The notes: generated by a model not told the origin, from the letters alone. Positions 43,375 to 52,589 are shown, numbered from the stretch's first letter. The stretch: DNA of 64,000 nucleotides from Dokdonia pacifica (GCF_900188275.1 NZ_FZNY01000006.1:347661-411660), one strand, 5' to 3'. A program made the numbers and translations.

Positions 43375-44484
43375 ATGAATTTTCTTATAATCACACATGT
43401 AAAACACAAGTTGAAAGATGACCATTATTATGGGTATGGTCCTTATGTGAAAGAAATGAATATTTGGAATGCACATGTAGATCATGTTGAGGTTGTAGGA
43501 CATAAGATAGATGAAGAAATTACTCGTATTGATCTACCCTATACATCTAAAGTTCGATTTACAGAGATTCCTCAAATTTCACTTACATCTTTAAAAGCTA
43601 TTTTCACTAGTTTTTTTTATACACCTATTGTTTTCTTTAAAATAATAGGAGCTATACGTCGTGCAGATCATATTCATTTGAGATGTCCTGGTAATATTGG
43701 ATTATTAGGATGTATTGCACAGATTTTTTTTCCAAAAAAGAAAAAAACAGCAAAATATGCTGGTAATTGGGATCCTAAAGCAAAGCAGCCTAGGAGTTAT
43801 AGATTACAAAAATGGATACTTCAAAATACGTTTTTAACTAAAAATATAAGTGTGCTTGCATACGGAGACTGGCCTGATCAAAGTAAGAATATAGTTTCTT
43901 TTTTTACAGCAACTTATAGAAAAGAACAAATACCAGAGATTAAAAAATCAACATATAGTATGCCTTTCCATATAATGTTTGTAGGAAGTCTTGTTCCTGG
44001 AAAGCGACCTATGTATGCCTTAGAGTTTGTGAAAACATGTTTTGATCAAGGTATTGATGTGAAAATTGATTTCTATGGAGAAGGAAATCAGCGTCCTTTA
44101 TTGGAAAAATATATACAAGACCATCAACTTCAGGAAGTAGCTGTATTACATGGTAATCAGACAACGGAAACAGTACAAGAAGCATATAAAAAATCACATT
44201 TTTTACTATTACCTTCTAAATCTGAAGGTTGGCCAAAGGTTGTTGCAGAAGCTATGTTCTGGGGCGTAATTCCAATAGTCACGCCTATTTCTTGTGTTTC
44301 ATGGATGTTAGGAGAAGGCTCTAGAGGGATTCTTATGAATTTGAATTTGGAGTCTGATGTTACCGCTTTCGCGAAAGCGATAAAAACCCCTGAAATATTA
44401 CAGAAAATGACTGTAGAAGGACAGGAATGGTCGCATCAATATACCTTAGATACTTTTGAATCTTCTATAAAAGAATTGTTATGA
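43375..44484 (+). CDS. Family 4 glycosyltransferase (GT-B)
   Basis: The 369-residue protein has N-terminal NFLIITHVKHKLKDDHYYGY and HIHLRCPGNIGLLGCIAQI. Its donor domain has HIMFVGSLVPGKRPMYALEF, VKIDFYGEGNQRPLLEKYI and FLLLPSKSEGWPKVVAEAMF. ATG 43375 lies 16 bp after the previous stop; an in-frame start at 43345 would overlap. A palindrome copy near the C-terminus (44363-44379) encodes TAFAKAI. Confidence 0.86.
   Translation: MNFLIITHVKHKLKDDHYYGYGPYVKEMNIWNAHVDHVEVVGHKIDEEITRIDLPYTSKVRFTEIPQISLTSLKAIFTSFFYTPIVFFKIIGAIRRADHIHLRCPGNIGLLGCIAQIFFPKKKKTAKYAGNWDPKAKQPRSYRLQKWILQNTFLTKNISVLAYGDWPDQSKNIVSFFTATYRKEQIPEIKKSTYSMPFHIMFVGSLVPGKRPMYALEFVKTCFDQGIDVKIDFYGEGNQRPLLEKYIQDHQLQEVAVLHGNQTTETVQEAYKKSHFLLLPSKSEGWPKVVAEAMFWGVIPIVTPISCVSWMLGEGSRGILMNLNLESDVTAFAKAIKTPEILQKMTVEGQEWSHQYTLDTFESSIKELL
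44363..44379. repeat. Iterated palindrome, copy 8 (perfect core)
   Basis: CCGCTTTCGCGAAAGCG; palindrome 44364-44379. It is coding and read as Thr-Ala-Phe-Ala-Lys-Ala. Confidence 0.95.
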
Positions 44485-45563
44485 GAGTGTTACAATTAAT
44501 TGATAGTTTAGATTTAGGAGGAGCTGAACGTTTGGCAGTAGAGTATGCAAATATGCTATCAAAGCATATAGAAGGATCTTACTTGTGCGCCTCACGTTCT
44601 GAAGGAAAATTAAAATCAACAATTAGTAATGATGTAAACTATTTCTTTTTAAAAAGGAAACGTACACTAGATTATAATGCAATAAAACGCCTTAATGCTT
44701 ATATTAAAAAAGAGAAAATCACCATCATACACGCGCATAGTACTTCTTATTTTATTGCAACTATTTTAAAAGTTAAAAATCCATCAATTATATTGATTTG
44801 GCATAATCACTCTGGCGCTAGTATAAATTTGAGCGGTATTAAAATGAAAGTGCTACGGTTTTGTTCAAAATATTTTAATACTATTATATCTGTTAATGAA
44901 GATTTAGTAGCTTGGGCAAATAAGAAGTTAAAAAGTAAGAAGGCGATCTATCTTCCTAATTTTGTAAATTTCGATAAAGAGATAATGCCTTTACAAGAGA
45001 AATTGAAGGGAGAAGATGGTAAACGCATTGTTTGTTTGGCAAATTTAAGAAACCCAAAAGGGCATCATTTTTTAATTGAAAGTTTTGTCTCTGTTCAAAA
45101 AGAGATTCCTCAGGCTACATTACATTTGATAGGTAAAGATTATAATGATGAATATAGTAATACTCTTAAAGTATTGATAAAAGAACATCAATTAGAAGAA
45201 AATGTATTTATATATGGACAGCTATCTAATCCTGAATCTGTATTAGAGCAATGTGATATTGGTGTCTTGGCATCATCTTCAGAGGGTTTGCCTATGGCTT
45301 TATTAGAATATGGAAGAGCAAAGCTGGCTGTAGTTGTTACTGATGTGGGATATTGTTCTGAAGTAGTTAAGGATTATGGTACCTTTGTGACTTACGGAGA
45401 TATACCTGCTATGTCAGGAGCTATTCAGGAATATCTTACTAATACAGAAAAAAAAGAAGCATACCGTAATTTATTTACAGCGCATATTAAAAATCACTAT
45501 AGTGAAACTCATGTTCGTGATCAAATTATAAGTTTATACAATAGTAGTTTTGAAAATATTTAA
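44481..45563 (+). CDS. Family 4 glycosyltransferase (GT-B)
   Basis: The 360-residue protein has the typical VLQLIDSLDLGGAERLAVEY start with its Gly-rich loop, IIHAHSTSYFIATILK, IVCLANLRNPKGHHFLIESF, ATLHLIGKDYNDEYS, VFIYGQLSNPESVLEQCDIG and VLASSSEGLPMALLEYGRAK. It overlaps its neighbours by 4 bp (upstream) and 14 bp (downstream). Confidence 0.88.
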   Translation: MRVLQLIDSLDLGGAERLAVEYANMLSKHIEGSYLCASRSEGKLKSTISNDVNYFFLKRKRTLDYNAIKRLNAYIKKEKITIIHAHSTSYFIATILKVKNPSIILIWHNHSGASINLSGIKMKVLRFCSKYFNTIISVNEDLVAWANKKLKSKKAIYLPNFVNFDKEIMPLQEKLKGEDGKRIVCLANLRNPKGHHFLIESFVSVQKEIPQATLHLIGKDYNDEYSNTLKVLIKEHQLEENVFIYGQLSNPESVLEQCDIGVLASSSEGLPMALLEYGRAKLAVVVTDVGYCSEVVKDYGTFVTYGDIPAMSGAIQEYLTNTEKKEAYRNLFTAHIKNHYSETHVRDQIISLYNSSFENI

Positions 45564-46914
45564 GAATCCATATCTGTTTTTGATTGCTGTACATATTGCA
45601 GTAGGATTTGGCGTGTATTTGTTTAGGCCTTTTGCAAAGGTTTATTTTATGGCTACTGTAGGGATTTTTCTTTTCTACTTATTCAAAAACGGAAATAAAA
45701 ATAATGAAGCATTATATGCAGCAGCTTATATAACTGGAGCTGAGGTTTTTTTTAGAATGACTGATGCTTCACCAATTCCTATTTATGAAGCTGGTAAATA
45801 TGGTGTGATTGGTTTTATATTATTAGGGCTTTTCTTTAGTGGAACTTCTAGAAAGTCAGGCCCGTATTGGTTGTATTTACTATTACTAATACCTGGAGTT
45901 GTGTATGCATCTTCAACACTTGGGTATGATACAAATTTTAGAAAAGCAGTAATTTTTAATTTAAGCGGCCCGTTTTGTTTGGGTATTGCTGCTTTATACT
46001 GCGTAGATCGTAAGATTACAAGAAAACAGTTACAGTATATAATATGGTCACTTTTAATGCCTACCATAGCTATGGGGGTTTATCTGTTGTTTTTTACACC
46101 AGATACACGATCTGTATTGACAGGAACAGGGTCTAATTATGCTGCTTCAGGAGGATTTGGACCTAATCAAGTATCTACAGCTGTAGGAATAGGTATGTTT
46201 TGTTTAGTGATACAACTATTTAATAATAGTAAAAATATCATTTTATTAGCTATTAATTTAGGCTTACTTTCTTTACTAACCTACAGAGGTATCGTTACTT
46301 TTTCAAGAGGAGGAGTACTGACAGCTCTTATTATAAGTGTTGCTTTTATTTTCTTTTATTTCAAAGCAGTTAATATTAAAACTAAAAAAAGAATTATTGG
46401 CCCCATATTATTTCTTGTTTTGACTGCCTCATTTACTTACTTACTAACTTCAGTAAGAACATCAGGACTAATAGATAAGCGATATGCAAATAAAGATGCT
46501 GCGGGTCGTGTAAAAGAAGATTTAAGTACGGGAAGAACAGTGTTAATATCTTCAGAGTTAGAAGCTTTTTTTAAAAATCCAATCACTGGTATTGGTGTAG
46601 GAAAGATTAAAGAATATAGAGAAGAGACTCAAGGAATATCTGCTGCATCCCATAATGAATTAAGCCGTATGTTATCAGAACATGGCCTATCTGGATTATT
46701 CGCCCTTCTTATATTGGGTGTCTACCCTTTGATTTTTAGATTAAGTAATAGGCGTAATTTCTTGTTTTTTTCGATGTTAGGTTTTTGGTTTTTAACCATA
46801 AATCACTCCTCCATGCGTATAGCAGCCCCTGCTTTTATTTATTCGTTATGTCTTTTAAATATTGTAAATGAAAAGAAAAAAAATCCTATACATAGGGAAC
46901 GCATTATCTCGTAA
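45550..46914 (+). CDS. O-antigen ligase / polymerase-like membrane protein (WaaL/Wzy family)
   Basis: The 454-residue protein has about ten to twelve hydrophobic segments. A large loop at about residues 300-365 carries the family pattern: SRGGVLTALIISVAFIFFYF before it, then STGRTVLISSELEAFFKNPI, GIGVGKIKEYREE and SAASHNELSRMLSEHGLSG (the catalytic-type H-N-E). Such proteins either ligate finished glycan to lipid A core or another acceptor, or polymerise repeat units. With an ABC exporter in the locus and no Wzx flippase in view, ligase is the simpler reading. The start is TTG 45550. Confidence 0.8.
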   Translation: MKIFKNPYLFLIAVHIAVGFGVYLFRPFAKVYFMATVGIFLFYLFKNGNKNNEALYAAAYITGAEVFFRMTDASPIPIYEAGKYGVIGFILLGLFFSGTSRKSGPYWLYLLLLIPGVVYASSTLGYDTNFRKAVIFNLSGPFCLGIAALYCVDRKITRKQLQYIIWSLLMPTIAMGVYLLFFTPDTRSVLTGTGSNYAASGGFGPNQVSTAVGIGMFCLVIQLFNNSKNIILLAINLGLLSLLTYRGIVTFSRGGVLTALIISVAFIFFYFKAVNIKTKKRIIGPILFLVLTASFTYLLTSVRTSGLIDKRYANKDAAGRVKEDLSTGRTVLISSELEAFFKNPITGIGVGKIKEYREETQGISAASHNELSRMLSEHGLSGLFALLILGVYPLIFRLSNRRNFLFFSMLGFWFLTINHSSMRIAAPAFIYSLCLLNIVNEKKKNPIHRERIIS

Positions 46915-47884
46915 AGGCGCAACAGTTACTAGTGTTGAAACCTTAGGTGTTTTTTTGCGAAATGAAGGGTATGAGGTTATTGTGTCTTCTTCAGTGCAAA
47001 ATAAAATACTGAGAATGCTGGATATGATAAAGGCAGTGTTCTTTCTTAAAAATCAAACCCAAACGGTATTAATAGATACGTATAGTACAACAAATTTTTG
47101 GTACGCGGTAATAATAGGATTTTGGTGTAGGTTTTTTAAATTGGATTATATTCCAATTTTACGAGGAGGAAATTTACCATATAGGCTTAAAAATAATCCT
47201 AGTGTTTGTAAACGACTTTTTGAAAATGCAAAATGTAATATAGTACCATCTCAATATTTACTCCGTGATTTTAAAGATGCTGGCTTTACTAACTTGAAGT
47301 ATATACCTAATACCATAGAGACTACAAAATATCCATTCATTGAGCGTAGTAAAATTAAGCCCAATCTTCTTTGGGTGCGTTCTTTTGCAACATTGTATAA
47401 CCCTATAATGGCTATTAAGGTGTTACAAGCGTTACAAAAGGAATATCCTGATGCAACATTGACAATGGTAGGACCCAAAAAAGATAATAGTTTTGATGAA
47501 TGCCAGTTGTATGTAAAAGAAAATAATTTGCCCGTGACCTTTACTGGAAAATTATCAAAACAAGAATGGATGGCATTAGGAGCATCTCATGATATTTTTA
47601 TCAGTACAACAAATTTTGACAATACACCTATTAGTGTTATAGAGGCAATGGCACTTGGTTTACCTGTGGTATCAACAGATGTAGGAGGTATGCCCTTTTT
47701 AATACAAGATCAAATAGATGGTGTATTAACACCTGAAAAAGATATCATGGAATTTACATCAAAATTGGTTACCCTTTTAAAAAATCCAACTTTAGTAAAT
47801 ACAATAAGTAAAAACGGAAGAGCAAAAGCAGAAAGTTTTGATTGGAGACTTGTCAAAATTTCTTGGAACGAGGTGCTCTCCTGA
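46868..47884 (+). CDS. Family 4 glycosyltransferase (GT-B)
   Basis: The 338-residue protein has N-terminal KKILYIGNALSRKGATVTSV, YIPILRGGNLPYRLKNNPS, the donor domain NLLWVRSFATLYNPIMAIKV, ATLTMVGPKKDNSFDEC, VTFTGKLSKQEWMALGAS and FISTTNFDNTPISVIEAMAL. It overlaps the membrane protein gene by 47 bp, the longest overlap in the locus. Confidence 0.86.
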   Translation: MKRKKILYIGNALSRKGATVTSVETLGVFLRNEGYEVIVSSSVQNKILRMLDMIKAVFFLKNQTQTVLIDTYSTTNFWYAVIIGFWCRFFKLDYIPILRGGNLPYRLKNNPSVCKRLFENAKCNIVPSQYLLRDFKDAGFTNLKYIPNTIETTKYPFIERSKIKPNLLWVRSFATLYNPIMAIKVLQALQKEYPDATLTMVGPKKDNSFDECQLYVKENNLPVTFTGKLSKQEWMALGASHDIFISTTNFDNTPISVIEAMALGLPVVSTDVGGMPFLIQDQIDGVLTPEKDIMEFTSKLVTLLKNPTLVNTISKNGRAKAESFDWRLVKISWNEVLS

Positions 47885-47919
47885 AAAATTATAATATCTT
47901 TACCGTAACTAACCCCTAT

Positions 47920-49314
47920 ATGGCACTATTACCAGATATTCATTTTGAAATCTCTGAACGCAAAATCCTTTTACGTATACTGGATACATTGTTTGTGCTT
48001 GCATGCCTGCAATTGGTAGGTAATTTTTTCGATTTTGATTATTTTAAAATAAGTCAAGAAAATTGGTTGTGGATTATTTTGTTAACTGGTTACTTGAATA
48101 TTTTTGGGACCGTATTTGAATTGTATAATTTACAACAGGCATCAAAGTTTCAAACCATCCTTAAAAATACCATTCTTACCGTATCAGTAACAGCATTATT
48201 CTACTTGTTAACTCCTTTCTATACACCTGAATTACCAGAGAATAGACTTCAAATTATTTATTTTTTCTTAGCCATGACTTTTGGGATATTAGTGTGGAGA
48301 TGGTTGTACATTACACTTATATCGTCACCACGTTTTTATAAAAGAGTCTTGATTGTTGGGGATTCATTTGATATTAAGAAAATCATTAGCAATCTAGAAG
48401 GTGCAGATCCTAATTATAAAATAGTAGGATATATTAATACTGATAGTTCTAATGAAGTAGGGGATATGCCAGAAACTGTGCAAGAATATCCTATAGAAAA
48501 TTTAACTTTTACGGTGTCTAGAAATGGTATTTCAGAAATTGTAGTTGCAAGTGATTATAGTGATGGAGTTTCAAAGCCTTTATATTTACAACTTATCAAT
48601 TTATTGGAATCAGGTTTTTCTATACGAGAATATATGCAGGTTTATGAAGAGATTACACAACGTATTCCTGTACAACATGTAGATAAAGATTTTTACCGCT
48701 ATTTCCCTTTTAGTAGAAGTAATCAAAATAAATTTTATAAGCTATTTCATCGATTATTCGATATCATCATGGCACTTATTGGTATTGCCTTTTTTTTGAT
48801 CATCTTTCCATTCGTATTAATAGGTAATTTAATAGGGAATAGAGGACCTATTTTTTATACGCAAAAACGTATTGGACGTAATGGATTTGCTTTTAAAATC
48901 ATAAAATTACGTACAATGGTTACAGATGCAGAGAAAGATGGTGCGATGTGGGCTAAGAAAAATGATACGCGAATTACTCGTTTTGGTAAGTTTTTGAGGA
49001 GATCAAGGATAGATGAAATACCACAATTTTTTAATATTCTTTTCGGTGAAATGAGTGTTATAGGTCCTAGACCTGAACGTCCCGTTTTTGTTAGAGAACT
49101 CTCTGAACAAATTCCTTTTTATGAAACTAGGCATGTTGTAAAACCTGGATTGACAGGATGGGCACAAGTAATGGGAAGTTATGGAAGCTCTACTGATGAT
49201 GCTTTAGAAAAACTACAATTTGATTTGTATTATATAAAACACCGAAATCTATTTATGGATTTAAGTATTGTGCTTAAAACAATAAGTACGGTTGTGTTTT
49301 ATAGGGGACAGTAA
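47920..49314 (+). CDS. Polyprenyl-phosphate sugar phosphotransferase (WcaJ/WbaP-type)
   Basis: The 464-residue protein has four or so N-terminal TM helices, a CoA_binding_3-like Rossmann part (KRVLIVGDSFDIKKIISNLE), then a membrane hairpin and the cytoplasmic PGT domain. That domain has RLFDIIMALIGIAFFLIIFP, GPIFYTQKRIGRNGFAFKII, KLRTMVTDAE, FGKFLRRSRIDEIPQFFNIL and the signature MSVIGPRPERPVFV followed by VKPGLTGWAQVMG. It starts glycan assembly by putting a sugar-1-phosphate on undecaprenyl phosphate. ATG 47920 is preferred; the frame is open from 47842 inside the previous gene. Confidence 0.88.
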   Translation: MALLPDIHFEISERKILLRILDTLFVLACLQLVGNFFDFDYFKISQENWLWIILLTGYLNIFGTVFELYNLQQASKFQTILKNTILTVSVTALFYLLTPFYTPELPENRLQIIYFFLAMTFGILVWRWLYITLISSPRFYKRVLIVGDSFDIKKIISNLEGADPNYKIVGYINTDSSNEVGDMPETVQEYPIENLTFTVSRNGISEIVVASDYSDGVSKPLYLQLINLLESGFSIREYMQVYEEITQRIPVQHVDKDFYRYFPFSRSNQNKFYKLFHRLFDIIMALIGIAFFLIIFPFVLIGNLIGNRGPIFYTQKRIGRNGFAFKIIKLRTMVTDAEKDGAMWAKKNDTRITRFGKFLRRSRIDEIPQFFNILFGEMSVIGPRPERPVFVRELSEQIPFYETRHVVKPGLTGWAQVMGSYGSSTDDALEKLQFDLYYIKHRNLFMDLSIVLKTISTVVFYRGQ

Positions 49315-49320
49315 ATTATT

Positions 49321-50538
49321 TTATTGAGAAATCTCTCTATTTTTCTTTATTACTTTTAATATGTAGAGATAACGTATCACTAATGCAATGTATAAGGGGA
49401 TAAGTGCATATGCAAATCGTTGTACACCTACTATCCAATGAAAACACAATAATGCTAATAAGATAATAGATAGCTTCATATATGGATATATCCACTTAGG
49501 TGGCGAAACTTTCCTAATTACAAAACTTGCGATCATATGAAAAGGAAATGCCCATAGTAAATCATAATTCCATTTTGTCGTACTATGTTCTGTGCCAAAC
49601 CATAATAATACTAAAAGGATTCCTATCAATCCAGTACAAAACAATAGGATTGTATCTACCAACCCTAAAGGATTATCATTCTTATAATCTTTATAGGTTT
49701 TATAAATTAAAAGTAAAGCAATCAAGCCTATAATAACGATAGGGCTAATCATAAAAGATTCTTTATAGGTGTTTTCTTCTTCTGGTATGTGTAGTGCTTC
49801 TGTTTTTAAAACAAGAGGTCTTTTAGTCGTTCCGTCAGTTATTACAGAATTAGTAAATGCCTCCATCGTATAATCAGGTAGGAACGCATATTCTTTTTTT
49901 GTGGCAAGTCTATCTGTTACAGATCCAATAGCTACATCCATACCTAGCATTCCCCATGTATTCCAATGTACATTATGGCGTATTAAATCTCTATGTGTAT
50001 AACCTTCAGGAAAACTACTATAATCTATATGCAATTGTTTGCCCATTACTTTTTCTAGTCCATCTACGGGCCTTGTAGCACAATTGTCAAAAAAGAAATC
50101 ATAGAGATATTCTCTATTTTCATCCCTAGCATTATTTTTTAAAAAATCAAAAAACTGTTTCTTTTCCTGAGTATTTAAGGATAATACTTGTTCTTTTACC
50201 CATCTACGTTGGTATACGTAGTCTTCAATAAAATCATCATATGGAGTAACCCACAAAGTGTATAGTAATTTGCCTCTAGCAAACTTTAGGTAAAAATTGG
50301 GTGTATTAAAATTAAAACGCCCATAATTAAATACCCAATCTATATTTGTTGCATCATCATGTACTCGTATGGCAGTATGTCCAAAAGAATCATATAATTC
50401 TGGTCCAGGGCCTATGGTAATCAAGCTTATTTCTGCATTTTCAGAAAGTCGTATAAATTGATTTTGAGCATGTATGTTTGTGGTAAAAACACATACTAAA
50501 ATAAGCATCACATACTTTAGAGATAGCTGTTTCATCAT
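49321..50538 (-). CDS. DUF4105 / Lnb-like membrane protein
   Basis: The 405-residue protein has a signal peptide (LKYVMLILVCVFTTNIHAQ). A periplasmic domain (about 25-250) has ELYDSFGHTAIRVHD (conserved His) and LYDFFFDNCATRPVD (conserved Cys), a papain-like pair; about five TM helices fill the C-terminal 140 residues. I recall this architecture from the Bacteroides lipoprotein N-acyltransferase Lnb, so a role in lipoprotein N-acylation is possible; that is from memory of the family, not shown here. It is convergent with the phosphoglycosyltransferase gene with only 6 bp between. A TACTTTTG box (minus strand, 50563-50556) may be its -7 element. Confidence 0.75.
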   Translation of the reverse strand: MMKQLSLKYVMLILVCVFTTNIHAQNQFIRLSENAEISLITIGPGPELYDSFGHTAIRVHDDATNIDWVFNYGRFNFNTPNFYLKFARGKLLYTLWVTPYDDFIEDYVYQRRWVKEQVLSLNTQEKKQFFDFLKNNARDENREYLYDFFFDNCATRPVDGLEKVMGKQLHIDYSSFPEGYTHRDLIRHNVHWNTWGMLGMDVAIGSVTDRLATKKEYAFLPDYTMEAFTNSVITDGTTKRPLVLKTEALHIPEEENTYKESFMISPIVIIGLIALLLIYKTYKDYKNDNPLGLVDTILLFCTGLIGILLVLLWFGTEHSTTKWNYDLLWAFPFHMIASFVIRKVSPPKWIYPYMKLSIILLALLCFHWIVGVQRFAYALIPLYIALVIRYLYILKVIKKNREISQ

Positions 50539-50602
50539 AGGGTAAAGATAGGAAGCAAAAGTAAATAAGCAATATGTCTATTCATAATGTATTTATAAAA
50601 AT

Positions 50603-50629
50603 AAAAGCCGAGTGATGAGCTCGGCTTTT
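50603..50629 (-). terminator. Intrinsic terminator
   Basis: A 10-bp stem (AAAAGCCGAG 50603-50612 with CTCGGCTTTT 50620-50629) and a 7-nt loop, followed on the minus strand by a T-rich run. It ends the small secreted protein gene at 50659-50997. Confidence 0.85.
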
Positions 50630-50658
50630 AAAAATGTGATTATTTACTAACCTGTTAT

Positions 50659-50997
50659 TTAAGCAGCTGGTACAATACGTACAGGTAAAACCCACTCTTC
50701 ACCTGTTTTAAGTGTGTTTAATTTTTTGTAGTTAAGTCTACTTTTAATAAAAGCATCTACACTTTCATTTTTAGTATCTACGTTTATAACAACAAGTTCT
50801 TTATTGTCATTTACCATAAACGTAACTTTTGCTTTAATGTCTTCATTGATTTCCATTTCTGGATTTTTAAGTAACTCAGCAATTTGAGTGGTGACATTTG
50901 TTTCTTTGTTTTCAACTTTTGGAGTTGTGTTGTTTGCAAATACGGTTGTTCCTGCTGCTAATAAAATAGCTACTAAATAAATTTTTAGATTTTTCAT
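50659..50997 (-). CDS. Small secreted protein, unknown
   Basis: The 112-residue protein has a signal peptide (LKIYLVAILLAAGTTVFA, then NN). The mature part has a predicted helix (TTQIAELLKNPEM), two strands (KVTFMVNDNKELVVINV) and a last block VDAFIKSRLNYKKLNTL ending in EWVLPVRIV. That order loosely recalls TonB-type C-terminal folds, but the similarity is too weak to name. It is a single gene with its own terminator. Confidence 0.7.
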   Translation of the reverse strand: MKNLKIYLVAILLAAGTTVFANNTTPKVENKETNVTTQIAELLKNPEMEINEDIKAKVTFMVNDNKELVVINVDTKNESVDAFIKSRLNYKKLNTLKTGEEWVLPVRIVPAA

Positions 50998-51137
50998 AAT
51001 TGTTCGTTTTTAAAGATTAAAAGATTGATATACCAAAGAGACGAACATTTCTTGTACTTCGTTACATAATGGAGTGTAGTTTAACCATTGTTTAACGATT
51101 ATTAACGCTACTTAACATTCGGGTAAAGCTGAGGTAA

Positions 51138-51153
51138 CGCTTTCGCGAAAGCG
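51138..51153. repeat. Iterated palindrome, copy 9 (perfect, intergenic)
   Basis: CGCTTTCGCGAAAGCG lies in the gap upstream of the small secreted protein gene and downstream of sucC. No U-run follows, so it is not a terminator. The rest of the gap (50998-51276) holds only the sucC terminator. Confidence 0.95.
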
Positions 51154-51219
51154 TATAAAACATCTTTCTAAAAGAACATATAAATAGGTATGTAATTGAT
51201 ACTAAAACGCTTAAAAACA

Positions 51220-51256
51220 AAAAGCTCTTTTAACGTTTTACGCTAAAAGAGCTTTT
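51220..51256 (-). terminator. Intrinsic terminator of sucC
   Basis: A 13-bp stem AAAAGCTCTTTTA (51220-51232) with TAAAAGAGCTTTT (51244-51256) and an 11-nt loop. On the minus strand it is followed by a T-rich tract. It sits 20 bp after the sucC stop. Confidence 0.85.
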
Positions 51257-51276
51257 ATTCTTATTGTTAAGATGGT

Positions 51277-52467
51277 TTATGCTAAAACCGCCTGAACTTT
51301 ATCTGCAGCCTCTTGGAATTCTACAGCACTCTGTACATCAAGACCACTATTATCTATTAATTCTTTTGCTATATCTGCATTGGTTCCTTGTAGACGAACA
51401 ATAATAGGAACTTCTATATTCCCCATGTTTTTGTATGCATCTACAATACCTTGAGCAACACGATCACAACGTACAATACCTCCAAATATATTTACAAGAA
51501 TTGCTTTTACGTTAGGATCTTTAAGAATAAGATCAAATGCAATTTCTACACGTTCTGCATCTGCAGTACCTCCTACATCAAGGAAGTTTGCAGGCTCTCC
51601 ACCAGCTTGTTTGATAAGATCCATCGTTGCCATAGCAAGTCCAGCTCCATTTACCATACAACCTACATTACCATCTAGATCTACATAGTTAAGCCCTACA
51701 GCTTTTGCTTCTACTTCTACAGGGTTTTCTTCACGCTCATCACGCAATGCTGCAAGATCTTTGTGACGGAATAGTGCATTTTCATCTAAAGATACTTTAG
51801 AATCTACTGCCATGATTTTATCATCACTTGTTTTAAGTACGGGATTAATTTCAAATAAAGAACTATCTGTAGATACATATGCTTTATATAAGGAAGCAAC
51901 AAATTTTGTCATTTCTTTAAAAGCTGTACCGCTTAATCCTAAATTAAAAGCAATCTTACGTGCTTGAAATGGTAATAATCCTGTAGCAGGATCTATTTCT
52001 TCTGTAAAAATAAGGTGTGGAGTCTCTTCTGCAACAGTTTCGATATCCATACCACCTTCTGTAGAATACATAATCATATTACGACCTGTTCCTCTGTTTA
52101 AAAGTACAGACATGTAATATTCTTCTGGTTCATTATCTCCTGGATAGTATACATCTTCAGCAATTAGTACTTGGTGTACTTTTTTTCCTTCTGCACTTGT
52201 TTGAGGAGTCACAAGATTCATTCCTATGATTTGACCAGCGATTTCTTCTACTTGTTCAAGATTTTTGGCGAGTTTTACACCACCACCTTTACCACGACCA
52301 CCGGCGTGAACTTGTGCTTTTATAACGTGCCAACCCGTTCCAGTTTCTTCAGTAAGTTTTTTTGCAGCAGCAACAGCTTCTGCAGGTGTAGTGGCAACAA
52401 TACCTCTTTGGATACGTACGCCAAAACTAGCTAACATTTCTTTTCCTTGATACTCGTGTAGATTCAT
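51277..52467 (-). CDS. sucC: Succinyl-CoA ligase [ADP-forming] subunit beta
   Basis: The 396-residue protein is full length for the family. It has the N-terminal MNLHEYQGKEMLASFGV, ATP-grasp motifs HVIKAQVHAGGRGKGGGVKL, LFEINPVLKTSDDKIMAVDS, and the C-terminal CoA-ligase part VNGAGLAMATMDLIKQAGGE, FLDVGGTADAERV and NIFGGIVRCDRVAQGIV. It carries out the substrate-level phosphorylation step of the TCA cycle with SucD, which is not in this window, as is common in Bacteroidota. It has its own promoter and terminator. Confidence 0.95.
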   Translation of the reverse strand: MNLHEYQGKEMLASFGVRIQRGIVATTPAEAVAAAKKLTEETGTGWHVIKAQVHAGGRGKGGGVKLAKNLEQVEEIAGQIIGMNLVTPQTSAEGKKVHQVLIAEDVYYPGDNEPEEYYMSVLLNRGTGRNMIMYSTEGGMDIETVAEETPHLIFTEEIDPATGLLPFQARKIAFNLGLSGTAFKEMTKFVASLYKAYVSTDSSLFEINPVLKTSDDKIMAVDSKVSLDENALFRHKDLAALRDEREENPVEVEAKAVGLNYVDLDGNVGCMVNGAGLAMATMDLIKQAGGEPANFLDVGGTADAERVEIAFDLILKDPNVKAILVNIFGGIVRCDRVAQGIVDAYKNMGNIEVPIIVRLQGTNADIAKELIDNSGLDVQSAVEFQEAADKVQAVLA

Positions 52468-52502
52468 AATACCTTTTTATATGGTGCTTTATTTATGCTG
52501 TG

Positions 52503-52533
52503 CAAAAGTAACAAAAGCGCTACGGGAGCACAA
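52503..52533 (-). promoter_or_regulatory. sucC promoter (Bacteroidota -33/-7 type)
   Basis: On the minus strand, TTG (52533-52531) is followed after 20 bp by TACTTTTG (52510-52503), matching the group's TTG / TAnnTTTG consensus and spacing. The -7 box ends 35 bp before the sucC ATG. This is the best promoter match I found in the window. Confidence 0.65.
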
Positions 52534-52589
52534 TAGTTTTTAGATTAAAATTGAATGTTATGTCTAAGTATTTATAGAAAGCTTACTGA

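Noticed and set aside
5030..49314. Whole locus as an integrative element
   Set aside because: There is no integrase, transposase, tRNA or flanking direct repeat at either border; it looks like a resident locus with gene turnover inside.
51138..51153. Intergenic palindrome as a terminator
   Set aside because: There is no U-run on either side, and separate proper terminators exist for both neighbouring genes. Most copies of the same element are inside coding sequence.
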